DNA from: Bacillus cereus
GTDB lineage: Bacteria; Bacillota; Bacilli; Bacillales; Bacillaceae_G
NCBI RefSeq assembly: GCF_025917685.1
Contig: NZ_CP089518.1
Coordinates: forward strand, 1,923,001 to 1,987,000
Length of the DNA stretch: 64,000 bases
Direction of reading: 5' to 3'
A program made the position numbers and the translations under genes. Every line of letters begins with the position of its first letter. Positions within the stretch are counted from its first letter, which is position 1. Below are positions 42,829 to 51,154 of this stretch, piece by piece. The notes beneath the pieces are model-generated. The model was not told the origin of the DNA, searched no databases, and worked only from the letters and a program-made list of their open reading frames with translations.

Positions 42829-44225
42829 TTAGGGAACCAGACTATTTTCAGTAATTTGACAACCGTTTCGATACTATCTTCGGGAATACTGCCGAAACCA
42901 AGTAATACATAAGACGCCTTTCTTAAATTATGTACAGAATCATATGTAGAGAGTGGGTACAATTTGATTCGCTGTTTTGCAGCAGCATGAATAAGTTCTT
43001 GTTCGTTCATCCCATTATGAACATGAAGTACGATATGAAGCCCTGATTGTTCACCGAGTATATGAACGCTATTGCCCATTTCGTTTGTAATAGATTTAAC
43101 TAAAGAAATATGTTTTCTTTTATATAACGTACGACTTCGATTAATATGGCGTTCCCAATCCCCATTTTGAATAAAGGCTGCAAAGGCAAGTTGCTGCAGG
43201 GTAGAAACAGTTTGTTTAAACATGCCTCCAAGCGCTTTATAGATTTTTAAAAGATGAGGTGGTAAAACGATATACCCCATTCGCAAAGAAGGTAAAAAGG
43301 ATTTCGAGAAAGTTCCCATATAAATAACGCGTTCATTTGAATCTAGTCCCTGTAAAGAGGGGATAGGTTTTCCTACATAACGAAATTCCCCGTCATAATC
43401 ATCTTCAATAATATATCCTTCGCAATCATTGGCCCATCTTAATAATTCGAGCCTTCTAGATAATGGCATAATCATTCCAAGAGGAAATTGGTGAGATGGA
43501 GTGACGTATGCCACATTAGCACTTGATTCACGTAAAGCTGAAATATGAATACCTTTATCATCTAGAGGTATAGGGTGAACAGGAAGAGCAGAACTTTGAA
43601 TCATAGCAGTTATACGGTGAAATCCAGGGTTTTCGATTCCATATTCTTTTTTTGAACCAAGCAGTTGGAGTAGTAGCCAAAGAAGAGGCTGCGTACCGGC
43701 TCCGATAATAATTTGATCAGGTGTAGAATGTACCCCGCGAGCATGATATAAATATTTTGAAATATGTTCTCGTAGAATGAACTCACCTTGAGGATCTTCT
43801 CTAGCAAATAAATCATTTTCATACTGGAATAAAGTTTCTTGTAATGCTCTTTTCCAGTTTGTAATTGGAAAAGCTTTTTGATCAATAAGGCCTTGGCTAC
43901 AATCATAGTCATATTGTTCATTTTTAATATTGTTAGCGCTGTTTGACGCAACGTGTTGTTTATTTTGAATGACATCAATATCAACTTCCGCAACAAAAAT
44001 CCCACGTTTCGGTTTACTTTCTACATAACCTTCAGCTAGTAATTGTTGATAAGCAGATTCAACAGTAATACGACTAACATTAAGTTGTATCGCTAAATTT
44101 CTGTGAGAAGGAAGGCGTGTACCGGCAGGTAGTAATCCCTGAGAAATTTCTCGTTTCATATATTCGTAAATTTGTAAGTAAATTGGTGTTTTACTTTCTA
44201 ATTGTAATGGGATAGTAAGATCCAT
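42825..44225 (-). CDS. MocR/PdxR-type regulator (GntR helix-turn-helix fused to aminotransferase)
   Basis: 466 residues. An N-terminal GntR winged helix (about 10-78; RLPSHRNLAIQLNVSRITVE) is joined by a linker to a fold-type I aminotransferase domain (about 110-460). The PLP lysine lies in MGTFSKSFLPSLRMGY. MocR regulators bind PLP and often an amino compound, and control the adjacent divergent gene. Here that is a GNAT gene 131 bases away, which points to an acetylation target as the regulated function. The ATG lies behind AAAGGAGAATTCTTAAA. Confidence 0.92.
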   Translation of the reverse strand: MDLTIPLQLESKTPIYLQIYEYMKREISQGLLPAGTRLPSHRNLAIQLNVSRITVESAYQQLLAEGYVESKPKRGIFVAEVDIDVIQNKQHVASNSANNIKNEQYDYDCSQGLIDQKAFPITNWKRALQETLFQYENDLFAREDPQGEFILREHISKYLYHARGVHSTPDQIIIGAGTQPLLWLLLQLLGSKKEYGIENPGFHRITAMIQSSALPVHPIPLDDKGIHISALRESSANVAYVTPSHQFPLGMIMPLSRRLELLRWANDCEGYIIEDDYDGEFRYVGKPIPSLQGLDSNERVIYMGTFSKSFLPSLRMGYIVLPPHLLKIYKALGGMFKQTVSTLQQLAFAAFIQNGDWERHINRSRTLYKRKHISLVKSITNEMGNSVHILGEQSGLHIVLHVHNGMNEQELIHAAAKQRIKLYPLSTYDSVHNLRKASYVLLGFGSIPEDSIETVVKLLKIVWFPN

Positions 44226-44356
44226 TTTAAGAATTCTCCTTTAAAAACTGGCCATATAAAAAATAATCGAACTGTCACTTAAGTTAAGGGCAGTTACTTT
44301 TTATAATGATGATATAACATTTAGAAAATTTAATAAATAGCAAGGAGAGAATCATA

Positions 44357-44779
44357 ATGAATATTAGAGAAGTAGTAACAGAAGCTGATTTACATGATGT
44401 ATTCCCTGTATTACAGCAATTACGAACAAAAATCTCAAGAGAAGAAGCAAGTTCTTTATTTCAAAAAATGAAAAAAGAAAATTATAAACTACTCTCGTTA
44501 CAGAATGAAGATGACGAAGTTGTTAGTCTAGCTGGTGTAGCGATTTGTACGAATTTTTATAATGAGAAACATGTTTTCGTATATGACCTTGTAACTGCAA
44601 AAGCTCACAGATCAAAAGGATATGGTAAGGTTCTGCTGTCATATGTAGAAAAATGGGGGGAAGAAAAAGGGTGCAGTTCTATCGTTCTTACATCAGCGTT
44701 TCCAAGAGTTGATGCACATCGTTTTTATGAAAGAGAAGGCTACGATAAGGTAAGCTATTCTTTTTATAAAGAATTATAA
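44357..44779 (+). CDS. GNAT-family N-acetyltransferase
   Basis: 140 residues. Motif A is AKAHRSKGYGKVLLSYVEKW near residue 90, preceded by the strand FVYDLVT and followed by SIVLTSAFPRVDAHRFYEREGY, a complete catalytic GNAT. The gene is divergent from the MocR regulator, so it is the probable target of that regulator. The ATG follows AAGGAGAGAATCATA. The substrate is not known. MocR/GNAT pairs occur widely in bacilli. Confidence 0.9.
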   Translation: MNIREVVTEADLHDVFPVLQQLRTKISREEASSLFQKMKKENYKLLSLQNEDDEVVSLAGVAICTNFYNEKHVFVYDLVTAKAHRSKGYGKVLLSYVEKWGEEKGCSSIVLTSAFPRVDAHRFYEREGYDKVSYSFYKEL

Positions 44780-44783
44780 TATT

Positions 44784-44824
44784 AAGGGGGTTCTATGTGT
44801 GAGAACATATGGAACCCCTTTTAA
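44784..44824 (+). terminator. Rho-independent terminator
   Basis: AAGGGGGTTC and GGAACCCCTT with an inner ATGTGTGAGAACAT loop, followed by TTAATTT. Confidence 0.75.
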
Positions 44825-44929
44825 TTTAGAATTGAAGAATGAGGAGGGTTAATTACTTATTTTGTCGAATAGTTTCTTTATAATTGAGACGATAATATTG
44901 AATTAAAAGAAGGTTAGGGGAGTTTATAC

Positions 44930-46057
44930 TTGGAAAAAATTCAGAAACTATTAATTCCAAAAGGTGTAAGAGTTATCGTAATATCTGATATTCATGGCGA
45001 ATTAAATCTTTTAAAGGAATTATTACATAAAGTTAATTTTAAAGATGATGATTATTTAATTATAAATGGCGACCTTTGTGAGAAGGGGAACGATAGCATT
45101 GGCGTCGTAAACTATGTGATGGATTTAGTAGTTAGCAAGCCGAATGTTTATGTAGTTGAAGGGAATTGTGAAGTTGTAGTTGAAGCGCTTGTAAATGAAA
45201 ATCCTGCGCTAATAAATTATTTATGTACGCGAAAAAATACAATTTTTAATGAATGGATAGGGCAATTGAACATTACAGTTAATGAAGAAAGTGATATTCG
45301 TGAAGTGAAAAACATATTGATGAGCCATTTTTCAAAAGAAATAAAGTGGCTAACAGAATTGCCAACTGCTATTGAAACTGAGGAGTATATCTTTGTACAT
45401 GCTGGCCTTGAAGATAGAGAGGATTGGAAACGAACAGACAGGAAAAATGCAATTGCAATGCCAGAGTTTTTTTATAAGTCACACAGAGCGGATAAGTACG
45501 TAATTGTAGGACATTGGCCTGTTGTGAACTATTCCGATGAGGCGCCGTCTAACAATCCAGTTATTGATAAAGAGAAAAAAATTATTGCGATTGATGGTGG
45601 TAATGCGATTAAAGAAGCAGGGCAATTAAATGCATTTATTATTCAGAGGACAACTTCAGGTGATATGTTTTCTTATACGTATGTAGATCATTTTCCGCAG
45701 TATGAAGTATTGGCTGATTTTAATGCGAATTCAGTAATGCAGGGCGGGGTTACATATCCGCATTATTACATAGAACCAGTGGAGAGAATGAAAGGTTTTA
45801 CAGTATGTAAACAACTAGGAACAAATGAATTACTTCATGTGAAAAACGAGTATATAAAGCAACTTGAATCAGGTGAGTATACAGTGAAAACGGATATTTC
45901 TTGTGCGCAAATCAGTATTAGAAAAGGGGATACAGTTTCTTTAATTGATGGCAGTTGCATGGGATATGATTTAATTAAAAAAGATGGTGTAGAAGGCTGG
46001 ATAGAGAAAGGGATTCTACTTGAGGTAAAAAAGAAGGGGAATACAATATTTAGCTAA
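44930..46057 (+). CDS. Calcineurin-like metallophosphoesterase with C-terminal SH3-like domain
   Basis: 375 residues. Residues 1-240 are a calcineurin-like phosphoesterase: DIHGE (motif 1), NGDLCEKG (motif 2), EGNCE (motif 3, Cys where PP1/PP2A-type enzymes have His), FVHAGLE and VGHWPV. The last 130 residues include a strand-rich SH3-like segment (about 310-370; SIRKGDTVSLIDGSCMGYDL then KKDGVEGWIEKG). PrpE-like protein phosphatase or Ap4A hydrolase activity is possible. The start is TTG 44930 with GGGGAG ahead. I do not know this domain combination well. Confidence 0.8.
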   Translation: MEKIQKLLIPKGVRVIVISDIHGELNLLKELLHKVNFKDDDYLIINGDLCEKGNDSIGVVNYVMDLVVSKPNVYVVEGNCEVVVEALVNENPALINYLCTRKNTIFNEWIGQLNITVNEESDIREVKNILMSHFSKEIKWLTELPTAIETEEYIFVHAGLEDREDWKRTDRKNAIAMPEFFYKSHRADKYVIVGHWPVVNYSDEAPSNNPVIDKEKKIIAIDGGNAIKEAGQLNAFIIQRTTSGDMFSYTYVDHFPQYEVLADFNANSVMQGGVTYPHYYIEPVERMKGFTVCKQLGTNELLHVKNEYIKQLESGEYTVKTDISCAQISIRKGDTVSLIDGSCMGYDLIKKDGVEGWIEKGILLEVKKKGNTIFS

Positions 46058-46287
46058 AATGGGGGGGATATAACCTCCTATTTTTATTAACTATGTTACG
46101 AATTCGTACTTCATCTAACTTTTTCCGAAGTTCCGTTTCTAAATTAAACTCGAAAAATTTGGCTAATTTACATAAATAATTCGCATCTTATAACAAAATT
46201 ATACAATATAGAGTGGAGTTTTGTTTTGATTTTTCAGAAAAAATATTATAATTATATATGAAATAAAGAGAGATGTAGGAGGAAATT
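46058..46287 (+). promoter_or_regulatory. Intergenic region with a CodY-core match
   Basis: 230 bases without a gene. A short weak G-rich hairpin follows the phosphoesterase stop. ATTTTTCAGAAAAAA at 46229-46243 has a perfect CodY core (TTTTCAGAAAA) and 12 of 15 overall matches, 45 bases before the next start. Confidence 0.35.
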
Positions 46288-46854
46288 ATGCAAAACGTTA
46301 TATTAAAGGGGAACAAAGTTACAATTCGTACAATTGAAGAATCAGATATAAAAACATTATGGAGCCTCATATTTAAAGAAGAAAATCCAGAGTGGAAAAA
46401 ATGGGATGCACCGTATTTTCCAATATCAATGCAAGAATACACGCCATATAAAGAAAATTCACAAAAACGTTTAAAAGAAGAACCGCTATCGAATTTAATT
46501 GTCGAACATGAAGGCCAAATCATTGGGACAGTAGGTTTTTATTGGGAACATAAACCGACGCGTTGGTTAGAAATGGGAATCGTAATTTATGACCCAGCAT
46601 ACTGGAATGGTGGCTACGGTACAGAAGCATTAACATTATATAGGGACTTACTATTTAAAAATATGGAGATTGGTAGAGTAGGACTTACAACTTGGTCTGG
46701 CAATGAAAGAATGATGAAAGTAGCGGAGAAAATAGGAATGAGCTTAGAAGGTAGAATGCGAAAATGCCGATATTATAACGGAACATACTATGATTCTATT
46801 CGAATGGGAATGATTCGTGAAGAGTGGGAAGTGCTATGTGCAACGAAGGGATGA
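46288..46854 (+). CDS. GNAT-family acetyltransferase (RimJ/RimL-like)
   Basis: 188 residues. The VTIRTIEESDIKTLW start, the YWNGGYGTEALTLY motif A near residue 110 and the GLTTWSGNERMMKVAEKIGM block (Asn plus helix) are typical of RimJ/YoaA-type acetyltransferases. It may act on a protein N-terminus or a small amine; no target is known. The ATG follows GTAGGAGGAAATT. It leads a dense rightward run of genes to 49625. Confidence 0.88.
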   Translation: MQNVILKGNKVTIRTIEESDIKTLWSLIFKEENPEWKKWDAPYFPISMQEYTPYKENSQKRLKEEPLSNLIVEHEGQIIGTVGFYWEHKPTRWLEMGIVIYDPAYWNGGYGTEALTLYRDLLFKNMEIGRVGLTTWSGNERMMKVAEKIGMSLEGRMRKCRYYNGTYYDSIRMGMIREEWEVLCATKG

Positions 46855-46860
46855 GGAAGC

Positions 46861-47421
46861 GTGTACGCTATTATTGCTACATTTGATTGTGTGTTTACTA
46901 ATAAAGTTAGAGAATTGCAAAATGAATTAACGAATATAATTGAAACAAATGAACTAGCCGGAGTAGAACCACATATAACATTGGCTGATTATAAAGAGTT
47001 AGATGTTAATTTATATACGAAAAGATTAGAGGAGTTTGTAGTTTTTCAAGAGAACATCTCCACTGTAACTTTTCCTTCTGTTGGAACTTTTCTTACTAAC
47101 GGAACGATCTTTCTAGCACCAAACATTACTGATGAATTATTAAGACTTCATCATTCTTATCATGATTATTTCAAAACTTTTCATGATAATCAAAAGTCCT
47201 ATTACGTACCAGGGAGGTGGGTCCCACATTGCACAATTGCAAATCAGTTAAATGTAAATCAGTTTTTAGGTGCAATAGAGTATTTATATGAAAAGTTCGA
47301 AATAACAAGAGCTTCAATTGAAAAGTTAAAATTAATTAAGGTAAATTATGAAAATGGTTTTGCCATTTCTTCTAGTATATTAGCAGAATATAATTTAAAG
47401 AGAATGGAGACATCGAGATGA
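46861..47421 (+). CDS. 2H phosphoesterase / 2'-5' RNA ligase-like protein
   Basis: 186 residues. Two HxT motifs, PHITLAD near residue 40 and PHCTIANQ near 120, are the double signature of the 2H superfamily (LigT, CPDase, YjcG-like). Such enzymes act on 2',3'-cyclic or ADP-ribose 1'',2''-cyclic phosphates. The start is GTG 46861 with GGATGAGGAAGC ahead, 6 bases after the GNAT stop. It overlaps the next GNAT gene by 4 bases, so the three are one transcript. Confidence 0.88.
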   Translation: MYAIIATFDCVFTNKVRELQNELTNIIETNELAGVEPHITLADYKELDVNLYTKRLEEFVVFQENISTVTFPSVGTFLTNGTIFLAPNITDELLRLHHSYHDYFKTFHDNQKSYYVPGRWVPHCTIANQLNVNQFLGAIEYLYEKFEITRASIEKLKLIKVNYENGFAISSSILAEYNLKRMETSR

Positions 47422-47903
47422 CATATGTAATTAGAGAAATGAAGCAAGAAGATATTCATGCTGTACAAAACGTAGCAAAAATAGCTTGGCATGATACTTA
47501 CGAAGGAATTATTCCGAGAGAGATTCAAGATAGTTTTTTAGATGAAGCCTACTCTGATGAAAAAATGAAATATCGTCTTAAAAATACACATTTATTCGTT
47601 GCAGAAGAAGAGGGAGAAGTAATTGGATTTGCGAATTTTTCACCTGTTAGACTGCAAAATGAAGCAGAATTAGGTGCGATTTATTTGTTACCAGATCAGC
47701 AAGGAAAAGGGATAGGAAGTGCTTTGTTAAAAAGAGGGATTAAGGGACTAAAAGGGATTCGGAAACTGTACATACATGTAGAAGCAGCAAATGAAAAAGG
47801 AAAGCGCTTTTATGAAGCGAAAGGTTTTGCAGCTTTAGAGCAATTTGAAGAAGATTTTGAAGGACATTTGATGCAGACAGTAAGGATGGTTTTATACATA
47901 TAG
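47418..47903 (+). CDS. GNAT-family N-acetyltransferase
   Basis: 161 residues. Motif A is LLPDQQGKGIGSALLKRGIK near residue 90, and KLYIHVEAANEKGKRFYEAK supplies the motif B strand and Tyr. It resembles RimI/spermidine-type acetyltransferases with a short IAWHDTYEGIIP region near residue 22 typical of the YjcF/PaiA-like group. ATGA overlap with the preceding 2H gene indicates coupled translation. Substrate unknown. Confidence 0.88.
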   Translation: MTYVIREMKQEDIHAVQNVAKIAWHDTYEGIIPREIQDSFLDEAYSDEKMKYRLKNTHLFVAEEEGEVIGFANFSPVRLQNEAELGAIYLLPDQQGKGIGSALLKRGIKGLKGIRKLYIHVEAANEKGKRFYEAKGFAALEQFEEDFEGHLMQTVRMVLYI

Positions 47904-47915
47904 GGAGGAGTAGGA

Positions 47916-48287
47916 ATGAAAATATTTGATTTTAGTGTAGAGGTTGGGAAGTACATATCAGCATTTCAATCTAATTTCATAATGGCAAAAATATTAAATC
48001 ATCAAGGGAATATACATATCGGTGCCATGCATTTACAAGAGAATGGAACTATCGGATATCATGAAGCAGTTGTATCTCAACTGCTTCTTATTGTGGACGG
48101 AGAAGGGTATGTATGCGGGGCAGATAAAGTAAAGGTAAAGGTGGAAGCGGGACAAGCTGTGTTATGGGAGAAGGGTGAGTTACATGAAACAAGTACAGAA
48201 AAGGGATTGATGGCAATTGTTATGGAGTCGGAGAATCTTGAACAAGCGATATTAATGCCTATTAGTGATGGGAGTTGTGAAAAATGA
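47916..48287 (+). CDS. Cupin-domain protein
   Basis: 123 residues with one cupin fold: GTIGYHEAVVSQLLLIVDGE (motif 1 with His) and VEAGQAVLWEKGELHET (motif 2 with His). The metal-ligand set is incomplete compared with enzymes, so a binding role is as likely as catalysis. The ATG lies 12 bases after the GNAT stop behind GGGAGGAGTAGG. The next GNAT gene overlaps its stop by 4 bases. Confidence 0.85.
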   Translation: MKIFDFSVEVGKYISAFQSNFIMAKILNHQGNIHIGAMHLQENGTIGYHEAVVSQLLLIVDGEGYVCGADKVKVKVEAGQAVLWEKGELHETSTEKGLMAIVMESENLEQAILMPISDGSCEK

Positions 48288-48712
48288 TAGTAAAGGCGAA
48301 TCGAGAAGATACAAAAGAAATATTACATTATGCAGCTCAAGCGCTTTTTGAAGGGACGAGAGGGAACTGTCAGTTAAGTAAAGAGAAAGCGATTGAAATT
48401 ACAAAGCCAATAATAGAAAAAGGGGCATATTATTTAGTCATTAAAGAAGAAAATAAAGTAATGGGATGGATATTAATAGGGGAAAATGCAGACTATTTTT
48501 CTCGTGAAAAACTTGGATTTATATATGAGCTGTACGTATTCCCAGAATATCGCGGGAGAGGATTATCGCGAGAATTGATGGAGGCTGGCATTAAGGAATT
48601 GAAGGAGAAGTATTCCGAAATTCGTTTGAATGTATTTGCTGGGAATTTTGCAAAAGAGATGTACGAAGAATTAGGGTTTGTTGAAAGACAAGTAATTATG
48701 ACTTTGAAGTAA
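48284..48712 (+). CDS. GNAT-family N-acetyltransferase
   Basis: 142 residues. The IYELYVFPEYRGRGLSRELM block near residue 75 holds motif A (RGRGL) with its conserved strand, and SEIRLNVFAGNFAKEMYEELG supplies motif B. Start ATG overlaps the cupin stop (ATGA), indicating coupled translation. It is the third acetyltransferase in five genes. Substrate unknown. Confidence 0.88.
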   Translation: MIVKANREDTKEILHYAAQALFEGTRGNCQLSKEKAIEITKPIIEKGAYYLVIKEENKVMGWILIGENADYFSREKLGFIYELYVFPEYRGRGLSRELMEAGIKELKEKYSEIRLNVFAGNFAKEMYEELGFVERQVIMTLK

Positions 48713-48743
48713 GTACAATAGCCTGAACGGGAGAAGAGAGAGA

Positions 48744-49625
48744 ATGAGAAAAGAAAACGAGTATGTTGCGTATTTACAAAGGATGTATCCTCAATTACAA
48801 ATAAAATCGGTTTATGTAAATGAAATAGGTCAAAATAATGATGTATTAATTGTAAATGATAATATAGTATTTCGTTTTCCGAAATATGAAAAAGGTATTC
48901 AGAAACTTCGAGTAGAAACAAAGCTGTTAGAGAAAATAAGACCCTTCATTACGCTCCATATTCCCAATCCATGTTATCAAAGATTTCAAGATGAAGTGCC
49001 AGGGAAAGTATTTACAGGATATGAAATGATTGAGGGAGAACCGTTTTGGAAAGACATTTTTACAGAAATAAATGATGAAAAACAAATACAGAAACTTGCG
49101 TGCACATTAGCAGGATTTTTAAAAGAGTTACACGAAATTCCATTATCTATATTTGAAGGTATTATGCAATATGATGGTACTGATACGTATTCAGAAATAA
49201 ATAGTTTATATAGTAAATTACAAGAACATGTTTATCCATTCATGAGAAATGAAGTGAGAAAAGAGATTTCAAAATCGTTTGAGTTATATTTAAATGAATC
49301 TAGTCATTTTAACTTTACCCCTAGTCTTGTTCATGGGGATTTTGGCATGACAAACATTTTATATAGTGCAACAAAGCGGGATATTTCAGGAGTTATAGAT
49401 TTTGGTGGTGCGAGCATGGGAGATCCTGCTTATGACTTTGCGGGGATATTAGCTAGTTATGGAGAGGAGTTTTTACAACTCTTTTCGGTTCATTATCCTA
49501 ATTTAGAAGCAGTAAAGGAACGAATGTATTTTTACAAAAGTACATTTGCTCTTCAAGAAGCATTATTTGGTGTCCTGAATAATGATAAAAAAGCCTTTCA
49601 AGCTGGAATGGCAGAATATGTATAA
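48744..49625 (+). CDS. Aminoglycoside phosphotransferase-fold kinase
   Basis: 293 residues. The catalytic loop LVHGDFGMTNIL (His, Asp, Asn all present) and the metal loop VIDFGGASMGDPAYDFA make this an intact APH-fold kinase, in contrast with the degenerate one at 39278. Bacillus members phosphorylate aminoglycosides, macrolides, choline, homoserine or sugars; resistance cannot be claimed from sequence. The ATG follows GGGAGAAGAGAGAG, 31 bases after the GNAT stop. A terminator shared with the next leftward gene follows. Confidence 0.87.
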   Translation: MRKENEYVAYLQRMYPQLQIKSVYVNEIGQNNDVLIVNDNIVFRFPKYEKGIQKLRVETKLLEKIRPFITLHIPNPCYQRFQDEVPGKVFTGYEMIEGEPFWKDIFTEINDEKQIQKLACTLAGFLKELHEIPLSIFEGIMQYDGTDTYSEINSLYSKLQEHVYPFMRNEVRKEISKSFELYLNESSHFNFTPSLVHGDFGMTNILYSATKRDISGVIDFGGASMGDPAYDFAGILASYGEEFLQLFSVHYPNLEAVKERMYFYKSTFALQEALFGVLNNDKKAFQAGMAEYV

Positions 49626-49648
49626 AAGCCGATTTCAAATCGGCTTTT
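49624..49648. terminator. Bidirectional terminator
   Basis: AAAAGCCGATTT and AAATCGGCTTTT around a single central base, with T runs on both strands. Confidence 0.88.
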
Positions 49649-49650
49649 TA

Positions 49651-50436
49651 TTATCGATACATCGTCCACATCCCAATATCTTTAAATCCTAATCGCTTAT
49701 AAATTCGTCCGGCAGTTGGATTGTTATAAAATAAGCAAAGCGTTCGGCCTTCTTTCGTAAAGTCTTGGATCATTTTCTGTAATATGAACGAAGCATATCC
49801 ATTCCCGCGATGATTCGGATGTGTACAGACTCCAACAACCATAGCCGATAATGAATTTTCAGCGGATGTAGAGGCGGATGCGATGATTGCACCGTCTTTT
49901 TCAATATAGTATGTACGTCCTGTATTTGTTTCGATAGCTTGCCTTAAAATTTTTTCTGATTCATTAGCAGTCGGGAATTCAGCGATGTTCTTTCGTAATT
50001 TCATAATTCGTTCTATATCATCGAGTGAGGCAAGTTTAATTGTTTCATGAATTGGTGTGCTAGGTAAGTTGTTGTCATCTAGACATTCGCAAAAATACAT
50101 TTCATTTTTGGTACCTAGTTGTACACTTGGAGCAGTTTCAAATCTTTCTACAATAGTCGACTTGCCAGAGAGTTTAAGCGGCTTATATGCGGAAAGAAGT
50201 GCCTCATAGTAAGTAACCACAAACTCATCTTTACTATACGGTATAAATGTATCGTGAAAGCGAAGTAAAATCGATTTTAATGTTCCATTCTCTTCGAATG
50301 CTCCCCATAATTCTTGAAAGTCTGTTTCGTAACCGAAAGCTTCTATATCTCCAATAATAAACAGGTTAAGGGCTGCTTCTTCTTTTAGAAAAGAGAATAC
50401 TTGTTCATGGTCTTTCTTTGTTAATTTTCGCATCAT
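49651..50436 (-). CDS. GNAT-family acetyltransferase, two-domain type
   Basis: 261 residues. The C-terminal half is a canonical GNAT: VGVCTHPNHRGNGYASFILQ near 210 and FYNNPTAGRIYKRLGF near 240. The N-terminal half (1-130) is a divergent GNAT-like fold that begins MRKLTKKDHEQVFSFLKEEA, as in the YkwB/FR47-like group. The start may be at either of two consecutive ATG codons; GAGGTCG lies 7 to 10 bases ahead. It is convergent with the phosphotransferase. Substrate unknown. Confidence 0.85.
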   Translation of the reverse strand: MMRKLTKKDHEQVFSFLKEEAALNLFIIGDIEAFGYETDFQELWGAFEENGTLKSILLRFHDTFIPYSKDEFVVTYYEALLSAYKPLKLSGKSTIVERFETAPSVQLGTKNEMYFCECLDDNNLPSTPIHETIKLASLDDIERIMKLRKNIAEFPTANESEKILRQAIETNTGRTYYIEKDGAIIASASTSAENSLSAMVVGVCTHPNHRGNGYASFILQKMIQDFTKEGRTLCLFYNNPTAGRIYKRLGFKDIGMWTMYR

Positions 50437-50568
50437 AACGAATCGACCTCTTTTTTATTTTTTCTAAATATTACAACTTTTAATTTTTGAAATCAATATA
50501 AAATTTTATGTTTAGTTCACAAAGTTTCGGAAAAACTAGGAAAGATATGACAAAGGAGGTTATGAACG

Positions 50569-50994
50569 GTGGATCATCCAATTCAAGGATTAATGAAAGC
50601 AGCAATGGAAAATTTGAAGGAAATGGTCGATGTAAATACGATTGTTGGAGAGCCTGTTCAAACGGCTGACGGTGGTGTAGTGTTAACGGTTTCTAAAGTA
50701 GCGTTCGGTTTTGGAGCAGGAGGTTCTGATTTCCAGACGAATGATGGACAAAGAGCGAGTGGTAACCCTGCATTTGGTGGCGGTAGCGCGGGTGGAGTTT
50801 CAATTACACCGGTAGCATTTCTAGTTGTGAATAAAGACGGGGTAAATATTCTTCATTTACAAAATGCGACACATTTAGCGGAAAAAATGATTGAATTAGC
50901 TCCACAAACAATCGATAAAATCCAATCGATGTTCCAAAAAGAAGAAAAGAAAGAGGAAAATCATCACCCTCAAAACCCAGATGACATCCTTTAA
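50569..50994 (+). CDS. gerW: GerW/YtfJ-family sporulation protein
   Basis: 141 residues. The HPIQGLMKAAMENLKEMVDV start, a strand-rich core and a Gly/Ser-rich central stretch (GFGAGGSDF, GGGSAGGVS) are typical of the YtfJ spore protein family, which B. subtilis needs for germination in response to L-alanine or AGFK. The charged C-terminus (KEEKKEENHHPQNPDD) is variable. The start is GTG at 50569 with AAGGAGG ahead. It is expressed in the forespore in B. subtilis. A terminator follows. Confidence 0.9.
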   Translation: MDHPIQGLMKAAMENLKEMVDVNTIVGEPVQTADGGVVLTVSKVAFGFGAGGSDFQTNDGQRASGNPAFGGGSAGGVSITPVAFLVVNKDGVNILHLQNATHLAEKMIELAPQTIDKIQSMFQKEEKKEENHHPQNPDDIL

Positions 50995-51023
50995 AAACGC
51001 CTGCTTATGAGCAGGCGTTTTTT
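50993..51023 (+). terminator. Rho-independent terminator of gerW
   Basis: AAAAACGCCTGCT and AGCAGGCGTTTTTT around TATG. Confidence 0.9.
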
Positions 51024-51154
51024 CTTGTAATCAGTATGTAATAAAACACATGAAATTGTAAATAGTTTTTGAAGTTTTTTCTATGTTTCTAAAATTTTTC
51101 ATGTTAAAATATGCTATAGAATTGAAACATATAAAACGAAGGTGGCTAGGTGCT

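Noticed and set aside
43610..44005. 131-codon minus-strand frame inside the MocR gene
   Set aside because: Alternative frame of the regulator; Lys/Leu/Ile-rich and not conserved-looking.
48744..49625. APH-fold kinase as an aminoglycoside-resistance gene
   Set aside because: The fold covers many substrates; sequence alone does not support a resistance claim.
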